DNA from: Maribacter ulvicola
Lineage (GTDB): Bacteria > Bacteroidota > Bacteroidia > Flavobacteriales > Flavobacteriaceae
Reading direction: 5' to 3'
DNA length: 64,000 bases
Assembly: GCF_900155985.1 (NCBI RefSeq)
Contig: NZ_FTMA01000011.1
Span: 1-64,000 of the forward strand
The notes under the pieces were generated by a model, which made no database searches, had not been told where the DNA came from, and saw nothing but the letters and a program-made list of their open reading frames with translations. Below, one piece after another: positions 26,239 through 36,530 of this stretch. A program made the position numbers and the translations under genes. Numbering within the stretch: position 1 is the first letter of the stretch; each line of letters starts with the position of its first letter.

Positions 26239-27981
26239 CTATTTTTTAATTCTATATACCGGATATTGTAAATGAGCTTTTTCATAAAGATCACTTTGCT
26301 TAAAAAGCCAGTCTAATTGCTTGTACCAGTTTTCCTTGAAATCTAAATCAAGCATTTTTTTATTTTCAAATTTGGCATTAAGAATAGAGTCGTTTTTGAG
26401 CATATTTAACGCAGTATCCTCAAAGACATAAGGAGAGAAGCCTTCTTTTTGCTGTAGAACGGTGTCAAAGAAATTCCAGTTAAAAAATGAATCTACTGCA
26501 GCTGGTTCTAAGGTTTCCAAAAGATATCTTATCCCGGGTTGGTGGGTAGGTATAATGATGTCGCCTGCATGAAATTCTTTGATTTCATTTGTTGTACTCA
26601 CGGTAGTGTTGTAGTGTGGGTAATGACCCTCATAAGGTGATTTATACGTTTGGTATTCACGTATTTTATAAGCCTCTACAGATATCATAGAATCTTTTTG
26701 AAGGGTGGTGTATGTGATTTTGTTTAAATGAAGTTTTTTAATAATATTTTGCCATTGACTACCTAATACATACGCTTTTGGGATTTTAATAGAGTCAGAA
26801 GCAGTGAAATGATTTTTATACGCTACTTCGGTTTCTATTGGCACGTTTCGGTTGTATTTCAATCTTTTTAAGCCGGTAACTTCACTATTTATAGTATCTG
26901 CCTGGTAGCCTTTAAAAGTGTACATAGAAACTTTTGTAGTGTCAACTGCCCAAGCAATAGGGTAATATTCTTTTGACTTATTTTTTGAGAATGCCGCACC
27001 TCTTAGAGATCTTATTTTGCTACCGTCTTTTTCAGTTATAGCAATCATTTTTTTCATAAGTTCATAAGTGCCCGTTACGCGCATGTGGTATGGTTTTAGC
27101 ATATGTGTTTCCACCATCATGCCTACCGTATTAAACAGTGTAGTATAGCCTGTAGAGTATCTAGGATGGTCCATAAATTGTTGAAAACCTTGTTCTGGCG
27201 GACTATTGAATACGTTTACATACGGCGTAATATCCCATTTAGATTTGGATAAAGAATCATGCAATTGGGGCATTAACGAGCTATGGATATATTCGCCTAA
27301 GTCACCGCCCATCTTATTGTGCTGTGTAAATAGATGGGTGAGCGTGTATTGGTAATCTGCACCATTACTTACATGGTTATCTATGAATACATCAGGATTT
27401 ATAAGATGGAAAATTTCTGTAAAAGTTTCGGCATTTTTTGTGTCACTCTTAATAAAATCCCTATTTAAATCGTAATTTTTAGCATTACCTCTAAACCCGT
27501 ACTCCAAAGGTCCGTTTTGGTTAGCGCGTGTAGTGCTGTTTCTATTTAGGGCACCACCAACGTTGTAGATTGGAATGGTGGCTATTATGGTTTTTTTAGG
27601 AGTTTCAATTTCATTACTTGCCAGGTCACGAAATAATAGCATGGTGGCGTCAATGCCATCACTTTCACCAGGGTGAATACCATTGTTAATTAACATTATG
27701 GTATTGCTTTTACTTAGTTTTTTGAAGTCAAAATCACCTTTGTTACTATAAGTGACTACGTGCAGAGGTTTGCCGCTATCGGTAGTGCCAATAGTTTGTA
27801 TGTTTATGGAGGAAAACTCTTTTGACAGCTTTAAGTAAAAATCTATAACCTGATCATAGGTAGCTGTTTCAGTATTATTAGAAGTTTCATACGGTGTAGG
27901 GAAATCTTTTTCAATATTATCAACCGTGCTCTCGCAAGAAACTAGCAAAATGACGAAAATAAATAGTAGCTTAATTTTCAT
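26239..27981 (-). CDS. M14-family zinc carboxypeptidase-like lipoprotein
   Basis: 580 residues from the ATG at 27981 (a TTG two codons upstream is a less likely start). A lipoprotein signal ends in LLVSC, so it is lipid-anchored at Cys-18 or close. The M14 zinc motif is GIHPGESDG (His and Glu), a third ligand is probably in DNHVSNGADYQ, and the catalytic Glu probably in VETHML. The C-terminal 200 residues have no motif I recognise. It probably trims peptides outside the cytoplasm. Confidence 0.88.
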   Translation of the reverse strand: MKIKLLFIFVILLVSCESTVDNIEKDFPTPYETSNNTETATYDQVIDFYLKLSKEFSSINIQTIGTTDSGKPLHVVTYSNKGDFDFKKLSKSNTIMLINNGIHPGESDGIDATMLLFRDLASNEIETPKKTIIATIPIYNVGGALNRNSTTRANQNGPLEYGFRGNAKNYDLNRDFIKSDTKNAETFTEIFHLINPDVFIDNHVSNGADYQYTLTHLFTQHNKMGGDLGEYIHSSLMPQLHDSLSKSKWDITPYVNVFNSPPEQGFQQFMDHPRYSTGYTTLFNTVGMMVETHMLKPYHMRVTGTYELMKKMIAITEKDGSKIRSLRGAAFSKNKSKEYYPIAWAVDTTKVSMYTFKGYQADTINSEVTGLKRLKYNRNVPIETEVAYKNHFTASDSIKIPKAYVLGSQWQNIIKKLHLNKITYTTLQKDSMISVEAYKIREYQTYKSPYEGHYPHYNTTVSTTNEIKEFHAGDIIIPTHQPGIRYLLETLEPAAVDSFFNWNFFDTVLQQKEGFSPYVFEDTALNMLKNDSILNAKFENKKMLDLDFKENWYKQLDWLFKQSDLYEKAHLQYPVYRIKK

Positions 27982-28048
27982 GTACAAACCATTGAAATGG
28001 TACCAAATACCATTAATTGAATGTAAAAATAATAATTACTTAGTTGGC

Positions 28049-28453
28049 TTATGCTACTTGGGTAATTTCTGTTATTTTATTCCTATCTATTGGCTTTTGG
28101 TTGAAGGTGATCAAATGATGGCTTTTGCTTTTGTAATATTCCCATTGTTTTTTATCAAAAGGATCAATAGAAGAGGTTACTATATTAATTCTTATTTTAT
28201 CCTTTATAGGAATTTTAATAAAAGCATCTAAAAATTCCCAGCCATCCATTATGGGCATATTGATATCTAGAAAGATGATTTGCGGTATTCGTTGGTCGTT
28301 ATTGAAAATATGGATCATAGCGTCTAAAGCAATTTTGCCATTGCCATAAGATTCTACAGATTTACATTCAATACTTGAAGATATTAATTTACGTAAGCCA
28401 AACACTGTAATAGCGTCGTCATCAATAATAGTGATATCACTAATTTTTTTCAT
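28049..28453 (-). CDS. single-domain response regulator (CheY-like)
   Basis: 134 residues from the ATG at 28453; the longer frame to 28486 would lie inside the kinase gene. It is a receiver domain only: acidic cluster IIDDDAIT, phosphoacceptor Asp in FLDINMPIMDGWEF, conserved Ser in VTSSID and the NQKPID lysine. No output domain, so it acts by protein contact or as a phosphate shuttle. The start overlaps the upstream PAS kinase by 14 bases. Confidence 0.93.
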   Translation of the reverse strand: MKKISDITIIDDDAITVFGLRKLISSSIECKSVESYGNGKIALDAMIHIFNNDQRIPQIIFLDINMPIMDGWEFLDAFIKIPIKDKIRINIVTSSIDPFDKKQWEYYKSKSHHLITFNQKPIDRNKITEITQVA

Positions 28454-30293
28454 TAAAGAAAATTTTAAATTTTGTTCCTTTTCCAACTTTACTTTTTACT
28501 TCTATTTTCCCGTTCATGGCGTCAATTTGGTTTTTGGTCAAATACAACCCTATTCCTCTAGCATCTTTGTGGTCGTGAAAAGTTTTGTACATGCCAAAGA
28601 TTTTTTCACCGTATTTTTCTAGGTCAATACCTAAGCCGTTGTCAGTTATAGTTAAAACGGAGTAATTACCTTTCTTTTCTGCATTCAGGATAATTAATGG
28701 GTTTCTGTCTGGAGATTTATATTTAACGGCATTAGTTAAAAAGTTGGTCAATATACTATCTAAATATGCCGGTACTGATTTTACTTTAAAATTAACCGGA
28801 ATATTATTTTCTATTGTAGCACTGTTATTTGAAATAAATGAGGCTAGATTTTCACAAGTGTCTAGAATTTTACTGTTTAAATCAATCTCTTTCATTTCAA
28901 TATTAGTGTTTGTATTTATTGAAACTACGTCATTTAAATTATCTAAAGTTTCAAGCAAATTATTTGAAGCCCTAGTAAGCATTTCTACAATCTTAGTCTT
29001 TTCTTTTTCATCTTTTTCATTTTCTAAAAAGTTTAGGAGCATTGAAAAGTTTGCGGAATGAGAGCGTAAGTTGTGTGAAACAATATGTGCAAAATTCAGT
29101 AGTTTTTTATTTTGTACCGAAGCAATATTTATAATATTTCTTAACTCTTTTTCTTTTTCTTTTAATTGAGAGATATCTAAACTTATACCAACAATACCAT
29201 AGGCAACACCTTTATTGTTAAGCAAGGGAATTTTAGAACTTAAAAATGATGTTTGCTTACCACTTAGAGTGGTATTGATTGTTTCTTTGCCAAGTATGGG
29301 TCTTAGGGTATTCATTACCTTTAAGTCTTCTTCTCTAGATTTTTTAGCCCCTTCGTATGGGTACAATTCAAAATCACTTTTGCCTATGATGTCATTTGGG
29401 TCGTCAACACCTAAATATTCGCATTCGGCCTTATTGATCAACACTTTTCTAGATTCGGTATCTTTTATATAGACATTAACAGGTAAATTATCAATCAGTG
29501 TTCTCAGTAACTTTTCATTGTCAATAGTTTTGATATCAGCTTCAACTTGCTCATGAATATCTTGAAATGTACCGATTAATCCAACCATTTCACCTTTGTT
29601 ATAAATTGGTTTTCCACCGGCCATCACCCATTTTTCTTTACCTGTAGCCGTGATTATCTGTAGCTTTAGGTTATTCCATGATTTACCTTTGTCCTGAGCT
29701 TCAAAAATAGCCATTGATATAGCATTTCTGCTGTGCCCCTCTTTATAGTAGAAAAGGGCAGTTTCAATATTAGGTTTAAAATCTGGTGAAACATCATGAA
29801 TGGACTTTGTTGTAGCACACCAAAATAATTTGTTGTCAGCTATGTTGTATTCCCACCTTCCAATTTTAGTAATTTCGGCTTGTTGTTGTAAGAGCAGGTC
29901 TTTTTTGTTAAGTTCTAATTCATTTTTGACCGCTTCGGTGATATTGCTTAATTGAATTATTGCCCCTATAATATTCTCCTCGTTGTCATACCAAGGTGCA
30001 TTGGTCCACTCGAACCAAAGCTCTTTGTCATTAACGTCGAAAGCTTGGTGAATGCCCATGGGTTGTGGGTTACCATTAAAGCAATTATTTAAAACCATTT
30101 TCCATTTATGGCTTAAATTAGGGAAAACATCGAATAAACTTTTAGAGTTACTAGACTCATTTTTCTTATTAAAAATACTCGTCCATTTGTCAGAGGTCTG
30201 AACAATGTTGTAATTAGTGTCAATAAATGCCGTTGGTGAGGGCAATTGTCTAATTAGGTACGAAGTATTTGATATCAGGGGAACTTTTATCAT
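28440..30293 (-). CDS. cytoplasmic PAS-domain sensor histidine kinase (second of tandem pair)
   Basis: 617 residues from the ATG at 30293; the open frame starts with TTG at 30380, but the ATG aligns with the start of the neighbouring paralogue. No membrane helix. Three PAS-like regions (about 10-120, 120-255, 255-380) precede a short coiled coil, then a HisKA-like domain with FAHIVSHNLRSHSANF (His in SHNL), and a HATPase domain with N box FLTNAVKY and DNGLGIDLEKYG. It resembles the paralogue at 30408 throughout and feeds the receiver that overlaps its 3' end. Confidence 0.88.
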   Translation of the reverse strand: MIKVPLISNTSYLIRQLPSPTAFIDTNYNIVQTSDKWTSIFNKKNESSNSKSLFDVFPNLSHKWKMVLNNCFNGNPQPMGIHQAFDVNDKELWFEWTNAPWYDNEENIIGAIIQLSNITEAVKNELELNKKDLLLQQQAEITKIGRWEYNIADNKLFWCATTKSIHDVSPDFKPNIETALFYYKEGHSRNAISMAIFEAQDKGKSWNNLKLQIITATGKEKWVMAGGKPIYNKGEMVGLIGTFQDIHEQVEADIKTIDNEKLLRTLIDNLPVNVYIKDTESRKVLINKAECEYLGVDDPNDIIGKSDFELYPYEGAKKSREEDLKVMNTLRPILGKETINTTLSGKQTSFLSSKIPLLNNKGVAYGIVGISLDISQLKEKEKELRNIINIASVQNKKLLNFAHIVSHNLRSHSANFSMLLNFLENEKDEKEKTKIVEMLTRASNNLLETLDNLNDVVSINTNTNIEMKEIDLNSKILDTCENLASFISNNSATIENNIPVNFKVKSVPAYLDSILTNFLTNAVKYKSPDRNPLIILNAEKKGNYSVLTITDNGLGIDLEKYGEKIFGMYKTFHDHKDARGIGLYLTKNQIDAMNGKIEVKSKVGKGTKFKIFFNEKN

Positions 30294-30407
30294 ACCGGTG
30301 AAATTTCTTACGAATGTAGTGGGATTGCTATATTCTGTTATATTATTGTTGTGAATGTTATCATTTACGTTGTATAACAACCAATAATCTACATGTAGGA
30401 TTGTTCA

Positions 30408-32252
30408 TTATTTTTTGTTGAAATAAAACTTAAAAGTAGCCCCCTGGTTTGGCATACTTTCAACGGTAATTTTACCATTCATTGCTTCCATTTGGTTTTT
30501 GGTAATATATAGGCCAATTCCTCTGGATTCTTTGTTTCTGTGAAAGGTTTTATAGAGACCAAAAACTTGATCACCATATTTTTCTAAGTCTATTCCCAAG
30601 CCATTATCTTCCACGCTTAAAACAGTATAGTTTTTTTCTTCTTCTATACTAAGTATAATAATTGGCTTTTTATCTTCACTCCTGTATTTTATTGAATTTG
30701 TTATGCAATTGGTTAAAATGCTGTTAAGATATGCCGGCAAAGCTTTTACAGTGGTTGTTTCTGGTATTTCATTAATAATTTTACCATTAGTTTCTTTTAG
30801 TAGGCCAGCCACATTTTGTTCAACGACAAACAGGCTTTCGTTTAAAGAAAGAGATTTTTTTTCTTCATTGATACTAGATTTTACGGCAACGATTTCTCTT
30901 AATCCTTTAATGGTTTCAGACAAGTTGTCTGAAGCACTAAATAACATGTTCATGTATTTGCTACGTTGAATTTTGCCGGTTTCATCATTTAAAAAATTAA
31001 GCAATAATGAAAAGTTGGTAGCATGTGTTTTAAGGTTGTGAGATACCATATGGGCAAAGTTAAGAAGCTGTTCATTTTTCTCTCTTGCAGATGCAATGGT
31101 ATTTTTTAGATTTCTCTCTAGTTTTATTTGTGAAGTTATATTTTCAAAAGTGCATAAAATATTTTTACTTCCAGAAAGCCCTTCTATTAAGGTGCCGGTC
31201 ATTTTAATGTTTATGTTATGCCTTTTTTGATTGGTATATACAAACTTTACAGATTTGAAAGAACCATTTTCTTTAAGTTGATTTTTAAGTTCAACACTCT
31301 TATTTTTAATATGTGCGTTAATGAAAGTTCTAAAGTTAAGTCCTAAGAAATGTTCTTTATCATAAGCGGTGAGTTTTGTGAACTCATCATTTACGTCTAA
31401 TATATTACCCGTTGCAAAATTTATAATAGCAAGACCAAACGGTACTTTTTCAAATAAAGGATATTTATTAGGTTGTGTTACGGGCTTAACTGTTGGTTGT
31501 GCTATAGTATCCGTGATATTTTGTAATGTACCAATTACCCGAGTACATTTGCCATTACTATATTTAGGTCTTCCAATAGAATTTACCCAAATGATAGTTC
31601 CGTTTGCTTGTTGTAATTGTAATTTTTCGTTCCAAGGTTTACCAGATTCAATTGCTTCGTTAACGGAACGTTTAATAGTTTTTCTACAGTTGCCTTCTAA
31701 ATAAAAATTAAAAGCTTTTTCTAAGGTTGGTTTGTAATCTGCAGCTACGCCAAATATTTTATGTACTACTGGGGACCAATTTAAAGTTTCATTTTTAATA
31801 TTATAATCCCAACTTCCTATTTTGGCAATAGAACTCTTTTCGTTTAAAATATATTTTGTTTTATTTAGTTCAATTTCAAGTTCTTGTGTTTTTGTAATTG
31901 GCTCAACTTTTATAATGACACCTATGATGTTACCATAGCCATCTTTCCAAGGATTAAAATGCCAGATAGAATCTTTTGAAGAATAATGGCAGTCTTTGGC
32001 ATTGTATTTAAACTTAATGTCTCTAAGTCCGTCTAAGCTATATTTTAGCCTAGCTTTTAATTCTTGAGATAATTGAGGAAACAAATCGATAAAGTAATTT
32101 CCTTTTATAGTATTTAGATCTAACTGAAAATTGGTCAGCCAAATAGGGGAGGCACTGATCAATTTAAAATCTGTATCGATAATGACGATAGATGATGGAA
32201 TTTGATTGATCCAATCTAAAGAAAAAGATGAACTATTTTTGGACTTCAGCAT
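30408..32252 (-). CDS. cytoplasmic PAS-domain sensor histidine kinase (first of tandem pair)
   Basis: 614 residues, without membrane helices. PAS-like regions cover about residues 10-125, 130-245 and 265-375. The phosphoacceptor is in FAHMVSHNLKTHATNF, the N box in CITNSIKYR and the G box in DNGLGIDLEKYG. It shares these and several other stretches with the following kinase gene, so a local duplication is likely. The two kinase genes and the single receiver lie in the same orientation with 114 bases between the kinases. The ligand is unknown. Confidence 0.9.
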   Translation of the reverse strand: MLKSKNSSSFSLDWINQIPSSIVIIDTDFKLISASPIWLTNFQLDLNTIKGNYFIDLFPQLSQELKARLKYSLDGLRDIKFKYNAKDCHYSSKDSIWHFNPWKDGYGNIIGVIIKVEPITKTQELEIELNKTKYILNEKSSIAKIGSWDYNIKNETLNWSPVVHKIFGVAADYKPTLEKAFNFYLEGNCRKTIKRSVNEAIESGKPWNEKLQLQQANGTIIWVNSIGRPKYSNGKCTRVIGTLQNITDTIAQPTVKPVTQPNKYPLFEKVPFGLAIINFATGNILDVNDEFTKLTAYDKEHFLGLNFRTFINAHIKNKSVELKNQLKENGSFKSVKFVYTNQKRHNINIKMTGTLIEGLSGSKNILCTFENITSQIKLERNLKNTIASAREKNEQLLNFAHMVSHNLKTHATNFSLLLNFLNDETGKIQRSKYMNMLFSASDNLSETIKGLREIVAVKSSINEEKKSLSLNESLFVVEQNVAGLLKETNGKIINEIPETTTVKALPAYLNSILTNCITNSIKYRSEDKKPIIILSIEEEKNYTVLSVEDNGLGIDLEKYGDQVFGLYKTFHRNKESRGIGLYITKNQMEAMNGKITVESMPNQGATFKFYFNKK

Positions 32253-32375
32253 AATCAGAAAGAATTTTCCTACGAATTTATAGGATTATTACAGTTTATG
32301 ATTACAATTTGTTGTGTTTTTAGGTATAAATGTGGTTGAAAAGGCGTTTTTTGTTGTCTGGCCGATAAAATACGT

Positions 32376-32828
32376 CTATTTTCTTACAGAACTTGGTACT
32401 AATTCTGTATAATCGCCACCGTTACGAATAACGTCCCTTACAATAGATGAGCTAATGTATGATTTGCCCGATGAAGTCAATAAAAACACCGTTTCTATCT
32501 CAGATAATTTTCTGTTTGTATGGGCAATTGCTTTCTCAAATTCAAAATCGGCAGGGTTTCGGAGTCCTCTTAAAATAAAATTGGCATTCTCTTTCTTACA
32601 AAAATCTACTGTTAATCCCTGGTATGACTTTACCGAAATTGTGGGTGCATCTTTAAATGCTTCTTTTATAAATTGTATGCGTTGTTCTAAGCTGAACATG
32701 TATTTTTTATCCGCATTTTTTCCAATGGCAATAATAATTTCGTCGAATAAAGTTATACCTCGAATAATGATATCATAATGTCCTAAAGTTAAAGGATCAA
32801 AAGAACCGGGAAAAATTGCGCGTTTCAT
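32376..32828 (-). CDS. coaD: phosphopantetheine adenylyltransferase
   Basis: 150 residues. CoaD transfers AMP to 4'-phosphopantetheine, the penultimate CoA step. Motifs: GSFDPLTLGHYDII (the nucleotidyltransferase HxGH-like TLGH), RGLRNPADFEFE and SGKSYISSSIVRD. It lies 31 bases after the ddl stop on the same strand. Confidence 0.97.
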   Translation of the reverse strand: MKRAIFPGSFDPLTLGHYDIIIRGITLFDEIIIAIGKNADKKYMFSLEQRIQFIKEAFKDAPTISVKSYQGLTVDFCKKENANFILRGLRNPADFEFEKAIAHTNRKLSEIETVFLLTSSGKSYISSSIVRDVIRNGGDYTELVPSSVRK

Positions 32829-32859
32829 AGTTGAAATTTTGTTTTTAAATATAGGTATT

Positions 32860-33834
32860 TTAAGATAATGTCTCTACTATGGCGTACTCAAATAACATCC
32901 CTAGCTCTATACCAAATTCTTTAGCTTGTTGTGGTAAAATGCTTTCTGTTGTTAAACCTGGGGTAGTATTCATTTCTAGTAAGAAGGGTTCGTTGCCTAT
33001 AAATATAAATTCACTTCTAGAAAAACCGGTCATTTTAAGAACATCATATATTCTTTTTGCTGCATTAGTTACTTTTTCTAATTGCTCAGGGTTAATTCTA
33101 GCAGGGGTGATTTCTTGTGATCTACCTTCGTATTTTGCTTGGTAGTCAAAGAAATCATTTTCAGAAACTATTTCTGTGATGGGGAGTACGGTTGTTTCTC
33201 CATTCAATTTTAATACGCCTACAGAAACTTCTGTACCATTAAGAAAGCTTTCAATAATGATTTCATCATCTTCTTTATACGCTATTTCTATCGCGTTTTT
33301 TAACGCTTCTTCTTTATAAACTTTAGTTATGCCAAAACTACTGCCAGACTTATTTGCTTTTACAAAGCAAGGTAATTTAACTTTATCTATAATTTCCGTT
33401 TCGTTTATTTCGTCGCCTAGGTTTAAGTAATAAGAGGGAGCTGCTTTAATACCGTAAGGTCTTAGAACACTCAACAGATCACGTTTGTTAAAAGTAAGTG
33501 CAGCTTGGTAGAACCCGCAAGAAGTGTGCTTAATTCCTAATAATTCAAAATAAGCTTGCATGAGACCGTCTTCTCCGGGTGATCCATGTATGGCATTAAA
33601 AACACAATCAAAAAATATTGATGTACCATTTAAAGGTATGGAGAAATCATTACGGTCTACGGGTGTTTCATTGTTCTGTTCATCAACATATACCCATTTG
33701 TCTTTAAAAATGTGTATTCTATAAAGATTGAATTTATCTTTGTTCAGGTAATCATACACCACATTACCACTTTTAAGGGATATTTTATATTCGCTAGAAT
33801 AACCGCCCATTATAATTGCAATATTTTTTTTCAT
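32860..33834 (-). CDS. ddl: D-alanine--D-alanine ligase
   Basis: 324 residues. Ddl makes the D-Ala-D-Ala dipeptide of peptidoglycan with ATP. The ATP-grasp motifs PCFVKANKSGSSFGITKV and LLEMNTTPGLT, and the N-terminal HGSPGEDG loop, are present. Upstream are divergent PASTA and rluD genes; downstream is coaD. This grouping is typical of Bacteroidota. Confidence 0.97.
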   Translation of the reverse strand: MKKNIAIIMGGYSSEYKISLKSGNVVYDYLNKDKFNLYRIHIFKDKWVYVDEQNNETPVDRNDFSIPLNGTSIFFDCVFNAIHGSPGEDGLMQAYFELLGIKHTSCGFYQAALTFNKRDLLSVLRPYGIKAAPSYYLNLGDEINETEIIDKVKLPCFVKANKSGSSFGITKVYKEEALKNAIEIAYKEDDEIIIESFLNGTEVSVGVLKLNGETTVLPITEIVSENDFFDYQAKYEGRSQEITPARINPEQLEKVTNAAKRIYDVLKMTGFSRSEFIFIGNEPFLLEMNTTPGLTTESILPQQAKEFGIELGMLFEYAIVETLS

Positions 33835-33982
33835 GTGTATGGTCTATTAAGATTGTTAAAGCAAAGATGAAGCATTGAAATAAAATATAAAAGGAAATAT
33901 ATGGCATTCATCAAATAAGAAGTATTTTTTATGATACCAATAACTATAAACCTATGCTGCAAAATGGTATGAGGGCATTTAC

Positions 33983-33990
33983 TATATTTG
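33983..33990 (+). promoter_or_regulatory. -7 element for the PASTA-rluD operon
   Basis: TATATTTG matches TAnnTTTG and lies 18 bases before the ATG at 34009. No clear TTTG at the -33 position. Confidence 0.4.
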
Positions 33991-34008
33991 TTGGGTCAAA
34001 TAATATGT

Positions 34009-34599
34009 ATGAGGAATTTTTTCAATTTTTTAAAAAGCAAAACCTTTTTTATTCAACTAGGTCTTGCATTATTGGTATTAGTTATTTTAATTTTTACCGT
34101 ATTAAGTTATCTAAACAGTACTACCAATCATGGTGAGTTTGTAGAAGTACCAGACTTTTCAAAAAAATCTGTGATGGAAATGAGAAAATCAATTGAAGAA
34201 GTGGGTTTGCGATATGAAGTGTTAGATTCTGCAAACTACAATCCAGATTATCCAAGATTCTCTATTATAGAGCAAAACCCTTCTGCGGGATCAAAAGTGA
34301 AAGAGAATAGAAAGATTTATTTTACGGTAAACCCTTCAGGTTATAAAAAAGTAAGCGTCCCTAAGATAATTCAGGTGACCAAACGTAATGCTTCTTCAAT
34401 GTTGAAAGCTGTAGGTTTAGATGTACAACGCGTTACCTATGTAGATGAATTGGGTAAGGATATGGTTTACCGTATAAAGTATAAAGGAAAAGATATTAAG
34501 CCAGGAGATAAGCTACCCAAAACCTCAAAGATAGAATTGGTTTGTGGTAATGGTAGTATTACCGAAAGAGCAATAATTAAAGCGGAATCTGAAGATTAG
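34009..34599 (+). CDS. membrane-anchored PASTA domain protein
   Basis: 196 residues from the ATG at 34009 (the frame opens at 33988). A short cytoplasmic N-terminus precedes one membrane helix (about 13-35). Two to three PASTA repeats follow: FVEVPDFSKKSVMEM, then the VSVPKIIQVTKRNASSML repeat, and a third shorter part. PASTA domains bind muropeptides in other bacteria; there is no kinase or transpeptidase domain here. The TAG stop is directly followed by the rluD ATG, so both are co-translated. The divergent gene is ddl, fitting a cell-wall role. Confidence 0.88.
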   Translation: MRNFFNFLKSKTFFIQLGLALLVLVILIFTVLSYLNSTTNHGEFVEVPDFSKKSVMEMRKSIEEVGLRYEVLDSANYNPDYPRFSIIEQNPSAGSKVKENRKIYFTVNPSGYKKVSVPKIIQVTKRNASSMLKAVGLDVQRVTYVDELGKDMVYRIKYKGKDIKPGDKLPKTSKIELVCGNGSITERAIIKAESED

Positions 34600-35631
34600 A
34601 TGGGGGAGAATATAGAACGGCCAGAAAATGAAGATGGAGAACTTTTTGAGCATCATAAAGTTATAGCCTCTAAAGGTCAAGTTCCTTTAAGGGTAGATAA
34701 ATTTTTAATGAATTTCATTGAAAATGCTACACGTAATAAAATACAGCAATCAGCTAAAGATGGTCACGTTTGGGTCAATGATCAAATCGTAAAATCCAAT
34801 TACAAGGTAAAAGCGGGTGATGAGGTCAAAGTATTGTTTGAGCATCCGCCACATGAATTTTTGTTAGTACCGGAAGACATCCCTTTAGACATTGTTTATG
34901 AAGACAACGTTTTAATGGTAGTGAATAAACCTGCGGGGATGGTAGTACATCCGGGGCATGGAAATTATTCAGGTACATTGATTAATGCACTAATTTTTCA
35001 TACAGATAATTTACCCTCAAATAGTAATGAAAGACCAGGCTTGGTACACCGTATAGATAAAGATACTTCTGGTTTGTTGGTAGTAGCAAAGACCGAAGCT
35101 GCTATGACCCATTTAGCAAAACAATTTTTTGATAAAACCTCTGAGCGTGAGTATGTGGCTTTGGTTTGGGGTAATATTGAAGAAGATGAAGGTACGGTAA
35201 TAGGTAATGTAGGTAGAAATCCTAAAAATCGCCTGCAGATGCATGTTTTTCCAGAAGGCGAAGAAGGCAAAGAAGCAGTAACCCATTTTAAGGTGTTAGA
35301 GAGATTAGGTTACGTAACCTTGGTGTCTTGTAAATTAGAAACAGGTAGAACGCATCAAATTCGTGTGCATATGAAATATATTGGGCACACATTGTTTAAT
35401 GATGAACGTTATGGTGGTGAAAAGATATTAAAGGGGACGACCTTTACAAAGTACAAGCAGTTTGTAGAGAATACGTTTAAATTATTACCAAGACAAGCGT
35501 TACATGCCAAGACCTTGGGCTTTGTTCATCCCGTCACGGGAGAGCATATGAGCTTTGATTCTGAAGTGCCTGAAGATATGACCAATGCCATTGAAAAATG
35601 GAGAGGGTACAGTAAGAATAGTACAGAATAA
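34600..35631 (+). CDS. rluD: RluD-type 23S rRNA pseudouridine synthase
   Basis: 343 residues. An S4 RNA-binding domain (about 28-90) precedes the RluA-family catalytic domain with the active Asp in GLVHRIDKDTSGLLV, plus ETGRTHQIRVH. The ATG abuts the stop of the PASTA gene. It probably modifies helix 69 of 23S rRNA; the exact sites are inferred by family only. Confidence 0.93.
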   Translation: MGENIERPENEDGELFEHHKVIASKGQVPLRVDKFLMNFIENATRNKIQQSAKDGHVWVNDQIVKSNYKVKAGDEVKVLFEHPPHEFLLVPEDIPLDIVYEDNVLMVVNKPAGMVVHPGHGNYSGTLINALIFHTDNLPSNSNERPGLVHRIDKDTSGLLVVAKTEAAMTHLAKQFFDKTSEREYVALVWGNIEEDEGTVIGNVGRNPKNRLQMHVFPEGEEGKEAVTHFKVLERLGYVTLVSCKLETGRTHQIRVHMKYIGHTLFNDERYGGEKILKGTTFTKYKQFVENTFKLLPRQALHAKTLGFVHPVTGEHMSFDSEVPEDMTNAIEKWRGYSKNSTE

Positions 35632-35721
35632 GTTTCATCAATACCACTATTTAAACTCTTTTTTATCTTTTGTAGGTCTTCCTATTTATCCTGTTTATTT
35701 TTGGAGTATTAAAATTGCATT

Positions 35722-36483
35722 ATGAAAATTGTTATTTCTCCGGCCAAGTCATTGAATTACGAAAGTGAATTGCCAACAACAACATATACGTCTCCAGAAT
35801 TTATAGAAGATGCAGAAAAGTTGAATAAGGTCTTAAAGAAAAAGAAACCAACTGCACTTTCTGAGCTAATGTCTATTTCAAATAAATTGGCGCAATTAAA
35901 CTGGCAGCGTAATCAAGATTTTACGGTACCGTTTACACCAGATAATGCTAGACCTGCGGTATATGCTTTTAGCGGAGATGTATATCAGGGCTTGGATGCA
36001 TATACTTTATCTGAAGAAAAAATTGAAAAGCTACAACGAACGCTTAGAATTTTATCTGGGCAGTATGGTATATTAAAACCATTAGATTTAATGCAACCTT
36101 ATCGGCTAGAAATGGGTACTTCGTTAAAGGTGGAAAGAAAGAAAAACTTGTATGAGTATTGGGGAGAAAGGCTTACCGATCATTTAAACAATGAGATGGT
36201 AGATGGCGAGCTTTTGGTAAATCTAGCTAGTAATGAATACTACAGTGCGCTAAAACCAAAAAAGATTAAGGCAGAAATAATTACTCCCGTATTTAAAGAC
36301 TGGAAGAATGATAAATTAAAGATTATTAGTTTCTTCGCTAAAAAAGCTAGAGGAGCAATGGCAAGATATATAATAGATACTGATGCGAAAACTCTTGAAG
36401 ACATTAAAGGGTTTAATTTAGACGATTATCAGTTTAGTCAAGAACATACTTTAAAAGAAAATAATCCCGTCTTTATTAGATAA
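35722..36483 (+). CDS. yaaA: peroxide stress protein YaaA
   Basis: 253 residues. The family opening [11 protein letters not shown] and the motif [11 protein letters not shown] are present, as are [12 protein letters not shown] and [11 protein letters not shown]. YaaA reduces intracellular free iron during peroxide stress in E. coli and binds DNA. It stands alone between rluD and a lipoprotein gene. Confidence 0.95.
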   Translation: MKIVISPAKSLNYESELPTTTYTSPEFIEDAEKLNKVLKKKKPTALSELMSISNKLAQLNWQRNQDFTVPFTPDNARPAVYAFSGDVYQGLDAYTLSEEKIEKLQRTLRILSGQYGILKPLDLMQPYRLEMGTSLKVERKKNLYEYWGERLTDHLNNEMVDGELLVNLASNEYYSALKPKKIKAEIITPVFKDWKNDKLKIISFFAKKARGAMARYIIDTDAKTLEDIKGFNLDDYQFSQEHTLKENNPVFIR

Positions 36484-36530
36484 AATATAATCTACTCTTT
36501 TTCGTTCTTAAGTATATATAAAATACGTCT

